Both the position numbers and the translations under genes were made by a program. Shown piece after piece: positions 13,120 through 24,450 of a DNA stretch of 64,000 nt (positions within the stretch are counted from its first letter, which is position 1; each line of letters begins with the position of its first letter). The DNA is from Gerris lacustris (taxonomy: Eukaryota; Arthropoda; Insecta; Hemiptera; Gerridae), in the NCBI GenBank assembly GCA_951217055.1, contig OX578276.1:62061307-62125306 (forward strand), read 5' to 3'. Under the pieces are notes generated by a model that was given only the letters and a program-made list of their open reading frames with translations, did not search any database and had not been told where the DNA came from.

Positions 13120-13468
13120 CATTTAATATGCATTATCATATTTTAAAACAAATTTAAATTAAGTATTTCCTATAATTATTGAGTATCATAACAAATCTGA
13201 CGTGGGGTGCCTCGAAACTTTTTCTCATCAAACAAATATCACCACATAATTCATACCAAACATAAACATATAAATGAGAACAAACTAGGCAGTGATAAAC
13301 AAAATATTACTAAATATATTTAAAAATGTAAAAACACTTTTATCTCCATTAGGGAGAAAAAGTTAAAATTTTGGATTAGTTTAGAGGGACTAAAGTAAGT
13401 CTTTTCTTCCCTGAACTCAAAAGTAGGGAGAAAAAGTAAAAGTAGGGCAAATAAGTAAGGTTTGCCAA
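12384..13468. other. AT-rich noncoding sequence
   Basis: No gene seen. Near 12797 the string TTAGGTTTGTTCCAACCC resembles a transposon end, but no partner end was found. Confidence 0.45.
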
Positions 13469-13537
13469 CTTAATTATTTTAATTTAAATCAAATTATAAT
13501 TATTATTAACTACGGGAAACAGACAGTGAAAAATACA

Positions 13538-13611
13538 CTCCTGTGCCGGGATTTGAACCACGGGCCTCTATATTTCCAGTATAGCGCTCTTCCATCTAAG
13601 CTACGCAGGAG
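13538..13611 (-). tRNA. tRNA-like gene, array unit 1, anticodon GGA
   Basis: Acceptor stem of seven positions with one C-A mismatch; four-pair D stem; perfect five-pair anticodon stem (CTATA/TATAG) with loop CTGGAAA; five-base variable loop. The T stem has two mismatches. Anticodon GGA would read Ser codons, but the short variable loop does not fit a eukaryotic tRNA-Ser, so this is better called tRNA-like. A TTTTT terminator follows the 3' end. Confidence 0.6.
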
Positions 13612-13885
13612 AATGATTTTTCACTACCGTAATCGATAACTAGTCCCGAATCCAAGCTTTCAATATTCATATACATTTAGACAGTCAATATTTATGACAT
13701 TAGAACTAAACCAGAATTAACGCTTCTAATTATAAAGTACTCAATTAGTACCTGTACCTTGTACAATCAATTCGAAATTCAATTTTTTAAGTTTTTGGTA
13801 GTTTTCATACTACGGAAAGTTAAATTTTAATTTAAATCAAATTATAATTATTATTAACTACGGGAAACAGACAGTGAAAAATACA

Positions 13886-13959
13886 CTCCTGTGCCGGGAT
13901 TTGAACCACGGGCCTCTATATTTCCAGTATAGCGCTCTTCCATCTAAGCTACGCAGGAG
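13886..13959 (-). tRNA. tRNA-like gene, array unit 2, anticodon GGA
   Basis: Same core as the unit-1 copy, 348 bp further on; no difference seen by eye. Confidence 0.6.
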
Positions 13960-14233
13960 AATGATTTTTCACTACCGTAATCGATAACTAGTCCCGAATC
14001 CAAGCTTTCAATATTCATATACATTTAGACAGTCAATATTTATGACATTAGAACTAAACCAGAATTAACGCTTCTAATTATAAAGTACTCAATTAGTACC
14101 TGTACCTTGTACAATCAATTCGAAATTCAATTTTTTAAGTTTTTGGTAGTTTTCATACTACGGAAAGTTAAATTTTAATTTAAATCAAATTATAATTATT
14201 ATTAACTACGGGAAACAGACAGTGAAAAATACA

Positions 14234-14307
14234 CTCCTGTGCCGGGATTTGAACCACGGGCCTCTATATTTTCAGTATAGCGCTCTTCCATCTAAGCTAC
14301 GCAGGAG
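14234..14307 (-). tRNA. tRNA-like gene, array unit 3, anticodon GAA variant
   Basis: Same core as unit 1 except for one substitution near 14272. The anticodon loop becomes CTGAAAA, so the anticodon is GAA (Phe codons) instead of GGA. Confidence 0.6.
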
Positions 14308-14581
14308 AATGATTTTTCACTACCGTAATCGATAACTAGTCCCGAATCCAAGCTTTCAATATTCATATACATTTAGACAGTCAATATTTATGACATTAGA
14401 ACTAAACCAGAATTAACGCTTCTAATTATAAAGTACTCAATTAGTACCTGTACCTTGTACAATCAATTCGAAATTCAATTTTTTAAGTTTTTGGTAGTTT
14501 TCATACTACGGAAAGTTAAATTTTAATTTAAATCAAATTATAATTATTATTAACTACGGGAAACAGACAGTGAAAAATACA

Positions 14582-14655
14582 CTCCTGTGCCGGGATTTGA
14601 ACCACGGGCCTCTATATTTCCAGTATAGCGCTCTTCCATCTAAGCTACGCAGGAG
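14582..14655 (-). tRNA. tRNA-like gene, array unit 4, anticodon GGA
   Basis: Same core as unit 1, with A box, B box and T-run terminator. Confidence 0.6.
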
Positions 14656-14929
14656 AATGATTTTTCACTACCGTAATCGATAACTAGTCCCGAATCCAAG
14701 CTTTCAATATTCATATACATTTAGACAGTCAATATTTATGACATTAGAACTAAACCAGAATTAACGCTTCTAATTATAAAGTACTCAATTAGTACCTGTA
14801 CCTTGTACAATCAATTCGAAATTCAATTTTTTAAGTTTTTGGTAGTTTTCATACTACGGAAAGTTAAATTTTAATTTAAATCAAATTATAATTATTATTA
14901 ACTACGGGAAACAGACAGTGAAAAATACA

Positions 14930-15003
14930 CTCCTGTGCCGGGATTTGAACCACGGGCCTCTATATTTCCAGTATAGCGCTCTTCCATCTAAGCTACGCAG
15001 GAG
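14930..15003 (-). tRNA. tRNA-like gene, array unit 5, anticodon GGA
   Basis: Same core as unit 1, with A box, B box and T-run terminator. Confidence 0.6.
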
Positions 15004-15277
15004 AATGATTTTTCACTACCGTAATCGATAACTAGTCCCGAATCCAAGCTTTCAATATTCATATACATTTAGACAGTCAATATTTATGACATTAGAACTA
15101 AACCAGAATTAACGCTTCTAATTATAAAGTACTCAATTAGTACCTGTACCTTGTACAATCAATTCGAAATTCAATTTTTTAAGTTTTTGGTAGTTTTCAT
15201 ACTACGGAAAGTTAAATTTTAATTTAAATCAAATTATAATTATTATTAACTACGGGAAACAGACAGTGAAAAATACA

Positions 15278-15351
15278 CTCCTGTGCCGGGATTTGAACCA
15301 CGGGCCTCTATATTTCCAGTATAGCGCTCTTCCATCTAAGCTACGCAGGAG
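15278..15351 (-). tRNA. tRNA-like gene, array unit 6, anticodon GGA
   Basis: Same core as unit 1, with A box, B box and T-run terminator. Confidence 0.6.
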
Positions 15352-15625
15352 AATGATTTTTCACTACCGTAATCGATAACTAGTCCCGAATCCAAGCTTT
15401 CAATATTCATATACATTTAGACAGTCAATATTTATGACATTAGAACTAAACCAGAATTAACGCTTCTAATTATAAAGTACTCAATTAGTACCTGTACCTT
15501 GTACAATCAATTCGAAATTCAATTTTTTAAGTTTTTGGTAGTTTTCATACTACGGAAAGTTAAATTTTAATTTAAATCAAATTATAATTATTATTAACTA
15601 CGGGAAACAGACAGTGAAAAATACA

Positions 15626-15699
15626 CTCCTGTGCCGGGATTTGAACCACGGGCCTCTATATTTCCAGTATAGCGCTCTTCCATCTAAGCTACGCAGGAG
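15626..15699 (-). tRNA. tRNA-like gene, array unit 7, anticodon GGA
   Basis: Same core as unit 1. It is the last complete minus-strand copy before the inversion point. Confidence 0.6.
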
Positions 15700-15964
15700 A
15701 ATGATTTTTCACTACCGTAATCGATAACTAGTCCCGAATCCAAGCTTTCAATATTCATATACATTTAGACAGTCAATATTTATGACATTAGAACTAAACC
15801 AGAATTAACGCTTCTAATTATAAAGTACTCAATTAGTACCTGTACCTTGTACAATCAATTCGAAATTCAATTTTTTAAGTTTTTGGTAGTTTTCATACTA
15901 CGGAAAGTTAAATTTTAATTTAAATCAAATTATAATTATTATTAACTACGGGAAACAGACAGTG

Positions 15965-16012
15965 ACTATACTGGAAATATAGAGGCCCGTGGTTCAAATC
16001 CCGGCACAGGAG
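15965..16012 (+). pseudogene. tRNA-like 3' half at the inversion point
   Basis: It starts exactly at the anticodon stem (CTATACTGGAAATATAG) and runs to the 3' end of the core. The acceptor 5' strand, D arm and A box are missing. Orientation is opposite to units 1-7. Confidence 0.75.
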
Positions 16013-16286
16013 TGTATTTTTCACTGTCTGTTTCCCGTAGTTAATAATAATTATAATTTGATTTAAATTAAAATTTAACTTTCCGTAGTATGAAAACTAC
16101 CAAAAACTTAAAAAATTGAATTTCGAATTGATTGTACAAGGTACAGGTACTAATTGAGTACTTTATAATTAGAAGCGTTAATTCTGGTTTAGTTCTAATG
16201 TCATAAATATTGACTGTCTAAATGTATATGAATATTGAAAGCTTGGATTCGGGACTAGTTATCGATTACGGTAGTGAAAAATCATT

Positions 16287-16360
16287 CTCCTGCGTAGCTT
16301 AGATGGAAGAGCGCTATACTGGAAATATAGAGGCCCGTGGTTCAAATCCCGGCACAGGAG
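16287..16360 (+). tRNA. tRNA-like gene in the inverted tail, anticodon GGA
   Basis: A complete copy on the plus strand, with A box TAGCTTAGATGG, B box GGTTCAAATCC and a TTTTT run about 5 bases after the core. It belongs to the inverted part of the array. Confidence 0.6.
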
Positions 16361-16482
16361 TGTATTTTTCACTGTCTGTTTCCCGTAGTTAATAATAATT
16401 ATAATTTGATTTAAATTAAAATTTAACTTTCCGTAGTATGAAAACTACCAAAAACTTAAAAAATGGAATTCTTAATTATTTT

Positions 16483-19400
16483 ATAAATAGTAGAAAATGA
16501 ATGGCTAATGTAATGAAGTTGTTGAAATCAGGTTGGCGACACTGCTTTTTCGACCTTGTTTATAACCTGTATCTAAATAACCTCTATTTGAGTTTAATTC
16601 CAATTCTTATTTGTTTTTAAAATTGAATCTCTTATATCAGATATTAAAAGTGCTAATAATTATTGTTATTTATTAAAATAATAAATAAAAACTGTGCAAT
16701 GGATGAAAATGTGTATTTCCTTCCTACTGGAGATAAAAAACTATAATTCCGTCGGCTTCGCTTCGGGATTTAGGGACCATGCTTCCTTCGGCTTCACCTC
16801 AAGAACCAACTTTTTCGCTCAAGAAATAAGGCTTACTTCTTACTTTACTCTTTAATAAGGCTATAAATAACTCTATAAATAAGGCTTTACTTTACTCCCT
16901 AGGTGCATAAATAAATATTTCCTTTATGTTTTATTCTTTATCTTATACAGTTTCTATCGATACTTCATTTGCTGTTATTGGCGAAATAGTTCCGAAACTA
17001 TTTAACGTTGAAGTTTCAAAGGACGATATGTTCCAAGATTGCGGTAGATATCAAAATGAAATTCAGTGGAATAGTTTGTCATATATCAAATCAAATTTCA
17101 GCGCAAACTGTACATTTTTGTTGGCAGCAAAATGGGCTAATGATGTCACAAATGTATGATTCTCCGGATGGCTCAATTACTATGTAAGACTTAATGTAAA
17201 GTCTTAATTATGTACCAAGGTTTAACTCTCTAGCTTAAAAACTGTGTTTGTCTGTGTGTGTCACGTTTAACTCGACACAGACAGACAAAACCACTCAAAT
17301 GATCTTAAAGACACCCAAAATGGAGAATTCCGTTGAAATCTCAGTTTCATATTTTTGGGGTAAAAACAATAATTTGCCTATAAACTTTCGGAGATGGTGA
17401 GAAAAAGTAATAATGTTTATTAAGTTGTTTAAGTATACTATCCAATTTTTCAAAGTCACAGTAATATTACTAAGAATAGTCACGTAAAACTCCATAACGA
17501 TATTTTGATCTTTCTTGATCAAAAATTTGTCCAATCTATTAATTAGTTTTAGAATACAATCAAGAATCATTTGAATCATTTTCGCTTTCGGAATCCATGT
17601 TCCTTTTGTAGAGCATATAGATTGGGCCAAAATTTTGGACTTAAGTCACAAATATGTTAATGTTCATTCCTACTTTGTGGTTGATTGGATTTATTATTGT
17701 TGTTGATTATTATATTTAAATATCTTGCAATTATCATCTTTCTTTTTATTTAAAATTTAATCATTTAGCAGTTATCTACGACTTAATTAAATTGGCCTGG
17801 TTTTTTAGTGAAGTTGTTTATAATGGGTTGACTAGTTGATTCTAAAAAATTAAATTGCATTTTCTTCACAATATTATCTTTCGAGTGCCAAGAATAAAAA
17901 GGTTTGATTATATTATGTCATAGCTACGACACACCTGAATATAATTTTAATTTTCTTTAAAATTGCATGTGTATTGTAAAGGAGATTTCAAAAATAAATG
18001 TAGCTTTATTCCAAGATCTAAATAGACTAACTGATTTACAAGTAGGAGAAAATCAACTTAAGAATAAATAAGTAATGCACAAATATAATTTAAAATAATA
18101 CAGTTCTGTTCATGAGAGATATAATATAATTACAAATTGTCTATTTTTGTTTTTATCTATTATTGTTTTTACTAATTGTTAAAGTTTTAATTAAGAGCGT
18201 TGCTACGTTGGTTATAAATATAATGTATTTGACCTACGTTCATATCAATATCAAAAATATATAAGCAATAAATGTCTTTAATGACTTTCTATCTCATGTT
18301 GAATTATTACGCTTTTCTTAATAAGTTAGTTTTTAATCTTTTTTACGCTCTAGTAGTAGTTTTTAAAGAGCAATTTAAATTTATGTATATTTGATAGACT
18401 ATACATCTCTTCATTAAGACTATTCATGTCATTTTTATATTTTTTACTGTTAAAATATAAATATATTACAACTAAATGATTAAGTAAATTAAAACTTTTG
18501 CTTCTTAACTTTGAAATGTTATTCTTATTAAAATTATTGTTTCCAAATATGATTTTTAAAATGTTAATGTAAAAGTTTAATGAAGTAAAATATTTATATA
18601 TGTGTATTTTTTTCGTGTATATAAACAGTTAAAAAGCCAACTGTACAATTGGCTTAAGAAGGGTGATAATCGTGTTGTTTATTATAAAATTAAATTTTAA
18701 TTTGACTCAATAAATATTATTTTCAAACTTATTCTTTTGTATTTTAAATTTTGGTAGAAATTAAGAAAAACATTTTTTTTTTCATGCTGTAAATGATTTA
18801 TACATACTTAGTTACAAAGATGAAAGTATAATGTGATACACTTTTCATGCCAGTTAACTTGCATGCCAAATGTTTTCTAAGTGTTTTTGTTAAAAGCAGC
18901 TGTTCATATACCAAAGGGTAATATATCTAGATGCAAGAGTATATTAGTGAAAAAGTGCAGCTATCTGTACATCCTGTACTAAGAATAAATATATATAGTC
19001 CAGAGAATTACTGTCTCTTATTTTTAAATTTAGTTCTATATTATATTATATTTTAGCTTAATTTTAAATCTTATAAAAATAATTTAACTTATAAATTAGC
19101 CTATAAGAAAAATACAATTTCTTTTACTATTCTTTTATTTTTGTGTTTACTTAAAGTAGAAAGATGTTCCTTATAGGTGTGCATAATTTTTCGGCAGAAT
19201 ATTTAAAAGGCAAGCAGTAATAACAGAATTGATTATTTAAACAGAACTGATTATTTAAAAAGAAAAATAATATTGCTAATACAAACAATAGTATAAATAA
19301 TACCTACAATAAAATAATACAAGTCATAAAATTAGCCGTGTCCATTCAATCTTTTATAATTAAGCCCTGGACTATAGCTTTCACTATTCAGAATGTTTGC

Positions 19401-21941
19401 TGTACAATAAATGTGTGTTAAATTTAACAATAACAAATCACTAACATATTTTGTCTGATTCGTAAACGAGTTTATTCAAAATACGGCCTCTTCTTCAAAT
19501 ATATTTGTAGCAGTCGTAATTAAAATACAACCCTTTGTTCCTATTGATGTCTGTTGTCACCTAGTACCACATAAAAGTTGGACAGTACCAGAATATAACT
19601 GTTCACAAATATTTTTATCCTAACATCCATGTGCTAATCATTAATTTTCTGCCATGGTTTGTTGTTAAAAATTTGGCACAGGTTATATGTTACCTCTAAA
19701 TTAAACCAAAGGACAAATAATATACATGAAACTATGAAGGAATGACTCCGACCGCATTTAGTTACAGTCATTAACTTGTTAATTTTGGCAGAGAGAAACT
19801 GTAATCATTTATATAACGTTATTTATTTGCAAATATAAAAACTAATGATTTAGGTTAATATAATTTGTAAGTAAAATATTTTATGAACTAACATATAAAA
19901 TATATAGACATTTTACAAATTTGGGATTTAATAAATTTGGAAACAAAAAGAATAAAAATCTTAAAAATTTGACAATATAAAGTTAGATATAGGGGGTTGT
20001 TGATCAATAATATAAAAAGCATACAATACAATTATTTACAAAGCAATTTCTTATTGATACTTCGTATGTAACATATTGGATCGATGTTCCGCTATTAATA
20101 GCGAATTATCGGGACCAAACCGATCGTGACGCTTTCACCACCGTATTTTATCTTGCTATGACGATATAAAAATGAATATATAATACATCAATGATTATAT
20201 CTTAAATATTATATTAAAGAAGAACTAACTAGAAGAAAGAAAATTAGAAGAACTTAACTTAATAGATTCGGAACACTTGTTTAACCTTTTTATTTATCAG
20301 ATTTTGTCACTTCTTAATATCACTCGTCCCAAGAAGGTTATTACTCCTCGTGAATATATCTTCATTCTTTCAAAATTATGCGTCACATTGTTGCACTAAC
20401 TTAAATTTTATGTTTATTGTTGTGCTGTGACTTTAATTTAATCTATTCATAGCCTAGGTAAGGATGAGAGCAATATGAGATGCCTTATGTAGTAGGAAAA
20501 ATTGTTCACTTTTTATAAGCTTGGCACTTACTTTATAATAGCTACTTTTAGAATCTTATATAAATATCTTGATGCATCATGTAGAGAGTACGTAAGTATT
20601 TCACTAATATAGCTTCAGTTAATTTTCTTAATGGTTACGCATCTAAATTAAATTAGGCTTGTATATTTGCTGAAAGTACAAAAGTTAAAAAAAACTGAAA
20701 ATGTATGATTGGGTTTTTTCCTAAGGTGTTGGGTGTGGCCCGTTAAGCGGGGGTTGATGGCGTCTGATGGTATCGCTCAAAATAGTCCAGAATCCGCTCG
20801 AAAATAACTCGTGGAAAAACTAGGCTGCAGCCTTTCGGAGTGGGGGAACTTGGCTGATTATAAATAAACTATTTGGGTAAAGCGGTCGCCAAAGTGGACG
20901 CCTCGACTACTAGCAAATAAAACATCTTACAATTCTTTTGCGAAATTAAATTTAGGCACTTATCCAACTTAGTTTTTTTTCTTATAGACAAAAACGTGTT
21001 TTTCATAAAAACAACCAGCTTTTTGATACAGATGTGTGATTTATATCAACAACATATCATATGAAATATAAAATACTAGCCTTATCTCACAATTTGTTTA
21101 AGTTTTATTCTTGAATTGATGAGAATAATATGTTTACTGTCTACTATTTTTTTAAATACTAACCAAATTTTGTCTCCTCCATATTTTTTGATACAAACAC
21201 CTAAATTTGTATAAAGCCTGCTCTTTGTAATGCCTTAGAACAAAAGGATAAGATCATTAAGACGAAGCATGTTTTGTTTCAATAGGGGTGTATTATTAGT
21301 TATTCTATTGAAATATCTTTTAAAACGAATCCAAGAACAAATTTTTCTTAACAACTAAAGATTTACCAGACCGATAAGTTGGAGAGTTCAACGAATCTAT
21401 TTAAATAGATAAATATTTATCAAGGATTTTATGGCATAGGTCTTACATTGAGAGGTAATTACTAGAAAAGACTACGTATTTTGGAAAAATACCAACTGTC
21501 GTGACAAATGTAAGTAGGGTTCTTTTCAGATTTTCTTTATTTTGAGTAATTGGCATTCTAAATTCCCCTAGCATTCCTGTTCTACTCGATTGAAGGGAAA
21601 TAGCTCAATACTTTAGGGTAATGTGGGCATCAGAAATTATGGGTCTCTTAACAACTTCCTTCTGCATTACTATAAAAACTACGATATATGCTGCATCTTC
21701 CCTTTTTACACTTTCCCCTTTAATTGGCACAAACAGAAGAAATACAACCTTGTTGACACGTAAGCCGCAAAGCAATAATTGGGGTAAGTTGCATAAGTAG
21801 TTGAAAACATAAACATATTTTATATTCTATTATATCGTAAGTTATTTAAATATTTACATAGTATATAGATATAGTATAAGCCTTGAAAAAATGTGTGGTT
21901 TTTAGAATTATTTTTTGTTCTGATGAACAAATTTACATTAG
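16483..21941. other. AT-rich noncoding sequence
   Basis: No supportable gene. Short open frames at about 16926-17159 and 17295-17630 have no recognisable domain. An imperfect hairpin (GTTTGTCTGTGTG and its partner) lies at about 17247-17293. A GC-richer patch at about 20720-20910 looks like a foreign insert but was not identified. The rest is low-complexity A/T. Confidence 0.5.
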
Positions 21942-22494
21942 TAGTCCAGGAGCCAGGTAAATTTACCTGGAAAGTATTTTGAACTTAATGGAATTTTTAC
22001 AGGTAACTCAGAGGTCCTCTGGGATGCCAATGCTGAGTATTCGACCTCGTGGCCCTTGTGCTAACTTGGGGAGGGGGGAAAAAGCCCAATTTGTCCGCCA
22101 ATTTTTCGGTTTTTCGCCTCTAGCTGGAAAACTACGTGTCAAACAAAAAAACCTTACTAGTACAAAGTTAAAGAGCATCAAATTTCTTATAAAAATCACT
22201 GGTCATACGACTGTTTTCACCCATTAGGTACTGAGATACAGCATTTTGAAAAAATGTCTAATTTTAAAAAAGGTGGATTTTAGCGGGAAAAAGCGTGTTT
22301 TTGGGCTTATAAAATATCTTTATCATCATAAATTGAGTATTCAACATTTCTATTTATACCATAATAATATGTAACCCCCTGTAAACCCCTCCCCCCCCCC
22401 TCCCCCCAGAAACAAATTTGATGACGAATAATGTGCGTGACTTATTGATTACGTAGGTAAAGAAATTCTATCCTTCCTTTAATTTTTGACTTTT

Positions 22495-23095
22495 AGCGAA
22501 TTTTCAAAGAAAATTACGCTATTGCAATGGCTTCAAAATTTTTGTAATGCGAATTTTTGAAAATTTTTTCCATGGAAATCCGTTTTAGACCATTCTGAAT
22601 CGATTCCTAAAATTTAACACTTTTTTTTATGTATGTATGTATATATGTATGTATATATGTATGTATATATGTGTCACTCCAGACGATATCTCCCCTTAGG
22701 ATGCACTTAAAAATTTCAAACAAATTTTAAAATATCAATAACATCAAAAGAAAGGATGAGTTCGTTGGCCAGAATTTTTGGAGTCCATTTAGGGGTCAAA
22801 TTTTGACCATTTAGGGTCAAAAAACGCGTTTTTTCCATTTTACCCCCTTTTATGTGAAAATATGATAAAAGTGTACATAACAACAATTACTGTACTCTAA
22901 AGAGCTTTCCAACGACATGCATTTTGAAGGGTAAATACGATTTTGACTTTTGTACCTCGTACCCATGTGTACCAATTTTTTTTTTACCCATGCAAATTCT
23001 AAACCAAAATTTTCCTATATTATCATAAGCCAATAATCCGCAGATTTCTTTGAAAATTCGCTCATTAAGTCATGGTGCATGACTGGACTTTTTAT
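22495..23095 (+). mobile_element. Helentron-like nonautonomous element (HINE type), copy 2
   Basis: This is the clearest copy. AGCGAATTTTCAAAGAAA at the left end has an 18-bp inverted match ending near 23062. A perfect stem-loop (AGTCATG, loop GTG, CATGACT) follows at 23068-23084, and the copy ends in a T run. An ATGTATGTATAT microsatellite lies at about 22627-22672. No coding capacity. Confidence 0.55.
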
Positions 23096-23914
23096 CTTTT
23101 AATAAAATAAAAATATCTATAGTTCAGGAAATGAAGCACTTTGGCTCGCAATTCATTCGTCATACATCGATTTACTTGAAAATTATACTGTAGGTAGAGA
23201 ATAGTCCAAGCATCAAAAGCTATATCATCTATAACATCATTGCTATCACCCTGGGGGTGGTTGCCACCCATCTCGGGGGTTGACATTTTTTATTTTATTT
23301 TAACAACAGGAATCGATGGAAAAGCTAATTATAAGTCAAAAATGTGCTATACATTTTTTTAAAAAAATCAATATTTTTCGAGTTATTCGCGATTGAAAGT
23401 AAAAGTTGTTCGACCTTTTTGATCGGTTTTTCGCGAATTACTCGAAAAATATGCATTTTATCAAACAAACTGTAAAAACAAAATTGTAGCCTATAAAAAA
23501 AGAAATAAAATCCTTATTTTATAAATCATGTACGACCAATACGGACCGACCTACGGCTTGTTAATTGTTGGCTTTGGTTCGTCAAATGCTAAATTTGAGA
23601 TATTCAGAGTCAAATAGCGATAAAACTGTGCATTTTACGAGGAAAACTTATGGAAGTTTTTTTAAAGTAGACAAAAAGAGCTTTCATTTAAAAAAAAAAA
23701 TAGAAGTCGATAGCATCAAAATTAAGCAAGTTAAGATGAAAATAAAGTGTCCCTAAATTTTTCTAAGAAAAAATCAGTGAAAACAATCCCCTAATTACCA
23801 CCCAAATTCAAATTGATCGTCGCCCTTCTACGGTTTTGCGTGGATCACATGGGACACATGAGAACAGCTTAACTCCAACTTTTCGGGAATATCCAGACAG
23901 CGGAAGTATGGGGT
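23096..23914. repeat. Unclassified repeat-like sequence with a long hairpin
   Basis: Contains an imperfect inverted repeat built on TTTTTCGAGTTATTCGCG and CGCGAATTACTCGAAAAA at about 23372-23450. It lies inside the TA-flanked element. No gene seen. Confidence 0.4.
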
Positions 23915-24092
23915 TTTGTCGTACTCCGACAATCTTTTAACTATATAATAAGAATAAAACTAATTCTTTTGGCTTTCAAACAACAACTCAAATGATTTTA
24001 TTTTATCATAAACAAGTCAAAAAGAACAAGTTAAGAAAAATACTATGTTTAAACAATTAAATGTACTATGTCATATCTTGACATATGACACA
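23915..24092 (-). repeat. 3' LTR of the BEL/Pao element
   Basis: It appears identical to the copy at 25976-26153. On the minus strand it begins TGTGTCATATG. A purine-rich GTGGCGGAG lies just before it and may serve as the polypurine tract. Confidence 0.85.
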
Positions 24093-24450
24093 CTCCGCCA
24101 CTGAATAATATCCTTTTTCTTCCACTGAGTGAATGTTGTCTGTTAGTTTTAAATCATCTCTTAATGAAATAAAATGCAAAGCAGTCTTGCGATGGTCGAG
24201 GCCTCAGTCCTTACTTCTGCTGAGTGCGCAGTGACGCATCCTGACTTGAATTTTGCCTTTATATTTTTCCAAGTTTCCAATTTTGTCTAGGAACTAGTTC
24301 ATTTTTCGCTGATAGGTACAAGGTAAAAGTTTTGAATTCGGTTCCTGCTTGGGCAGGTACTCGACCCTCCAATTTTTTCAAAAATCTTCACGTAATGTTC
24401 TTTTTCCCAAGTTTTCCGTAGTTTCCGGTCCAATTTCAACTCTTCCTCCG

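Larger units (their letters stand above)
13477..16464. repeat. Tandem array of 348-bp units each carrying a tRNA-like gene, with an inverted tail
   Basis: Seven near-identical units repeat with an exact 348-bp period (the CGGGAAACAG landmark falls at 13513, 13861, 14209, 14557, 14905, 15253, 15601 and 15949). Each unit has one tRNA-like gene on the minus strand. At 15964/15965 the sequence flips: a part-unit (15965 onward) and about 1.4 units follow in the opposite orientation, to about 16464. A 12-bp string, CTTAATTATTTT, borders both sides (13469-13480 and 16471-16482). Each tRNA-like core has a good A box (TAGCTTAGATGG), a B box (GGTTCAAATCC) and a T run just downstream, so it could be transcribed by RNA polymerase III. 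I infer a tRNA-derived mobile repeat inserted as a multimer. Confidence 0.85.

Noticed and set aside
13538..16360. A normal cluster of functional nuclear tRNA-Ser genes
   Set aside because: Anticodon GGA with a short variable loop and two T-stem mismatches does not fit eukaryotic tRNA-Ser; the exact 348-bp units point to a repeat.
13477..16464. CRISPR array
   Set aside because: The units are 348 bp and nearly identical throughout, with no short repeats separated by unique spacers, in an intron-containing eukaryotic genome.
13477..16464. Hammerhead ribozyme in the 348-bp unit
   Set aside because: I looked for CTGATGA followed by GAAA on both strands and found none, despite the retrozyme-like tandem layout.
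17295..17630. 111-aa minus-strand open frame as a gene
   Set aside because: AT-driven Ile/Leu/Asn-rich composition, no domain, no supporting signals.
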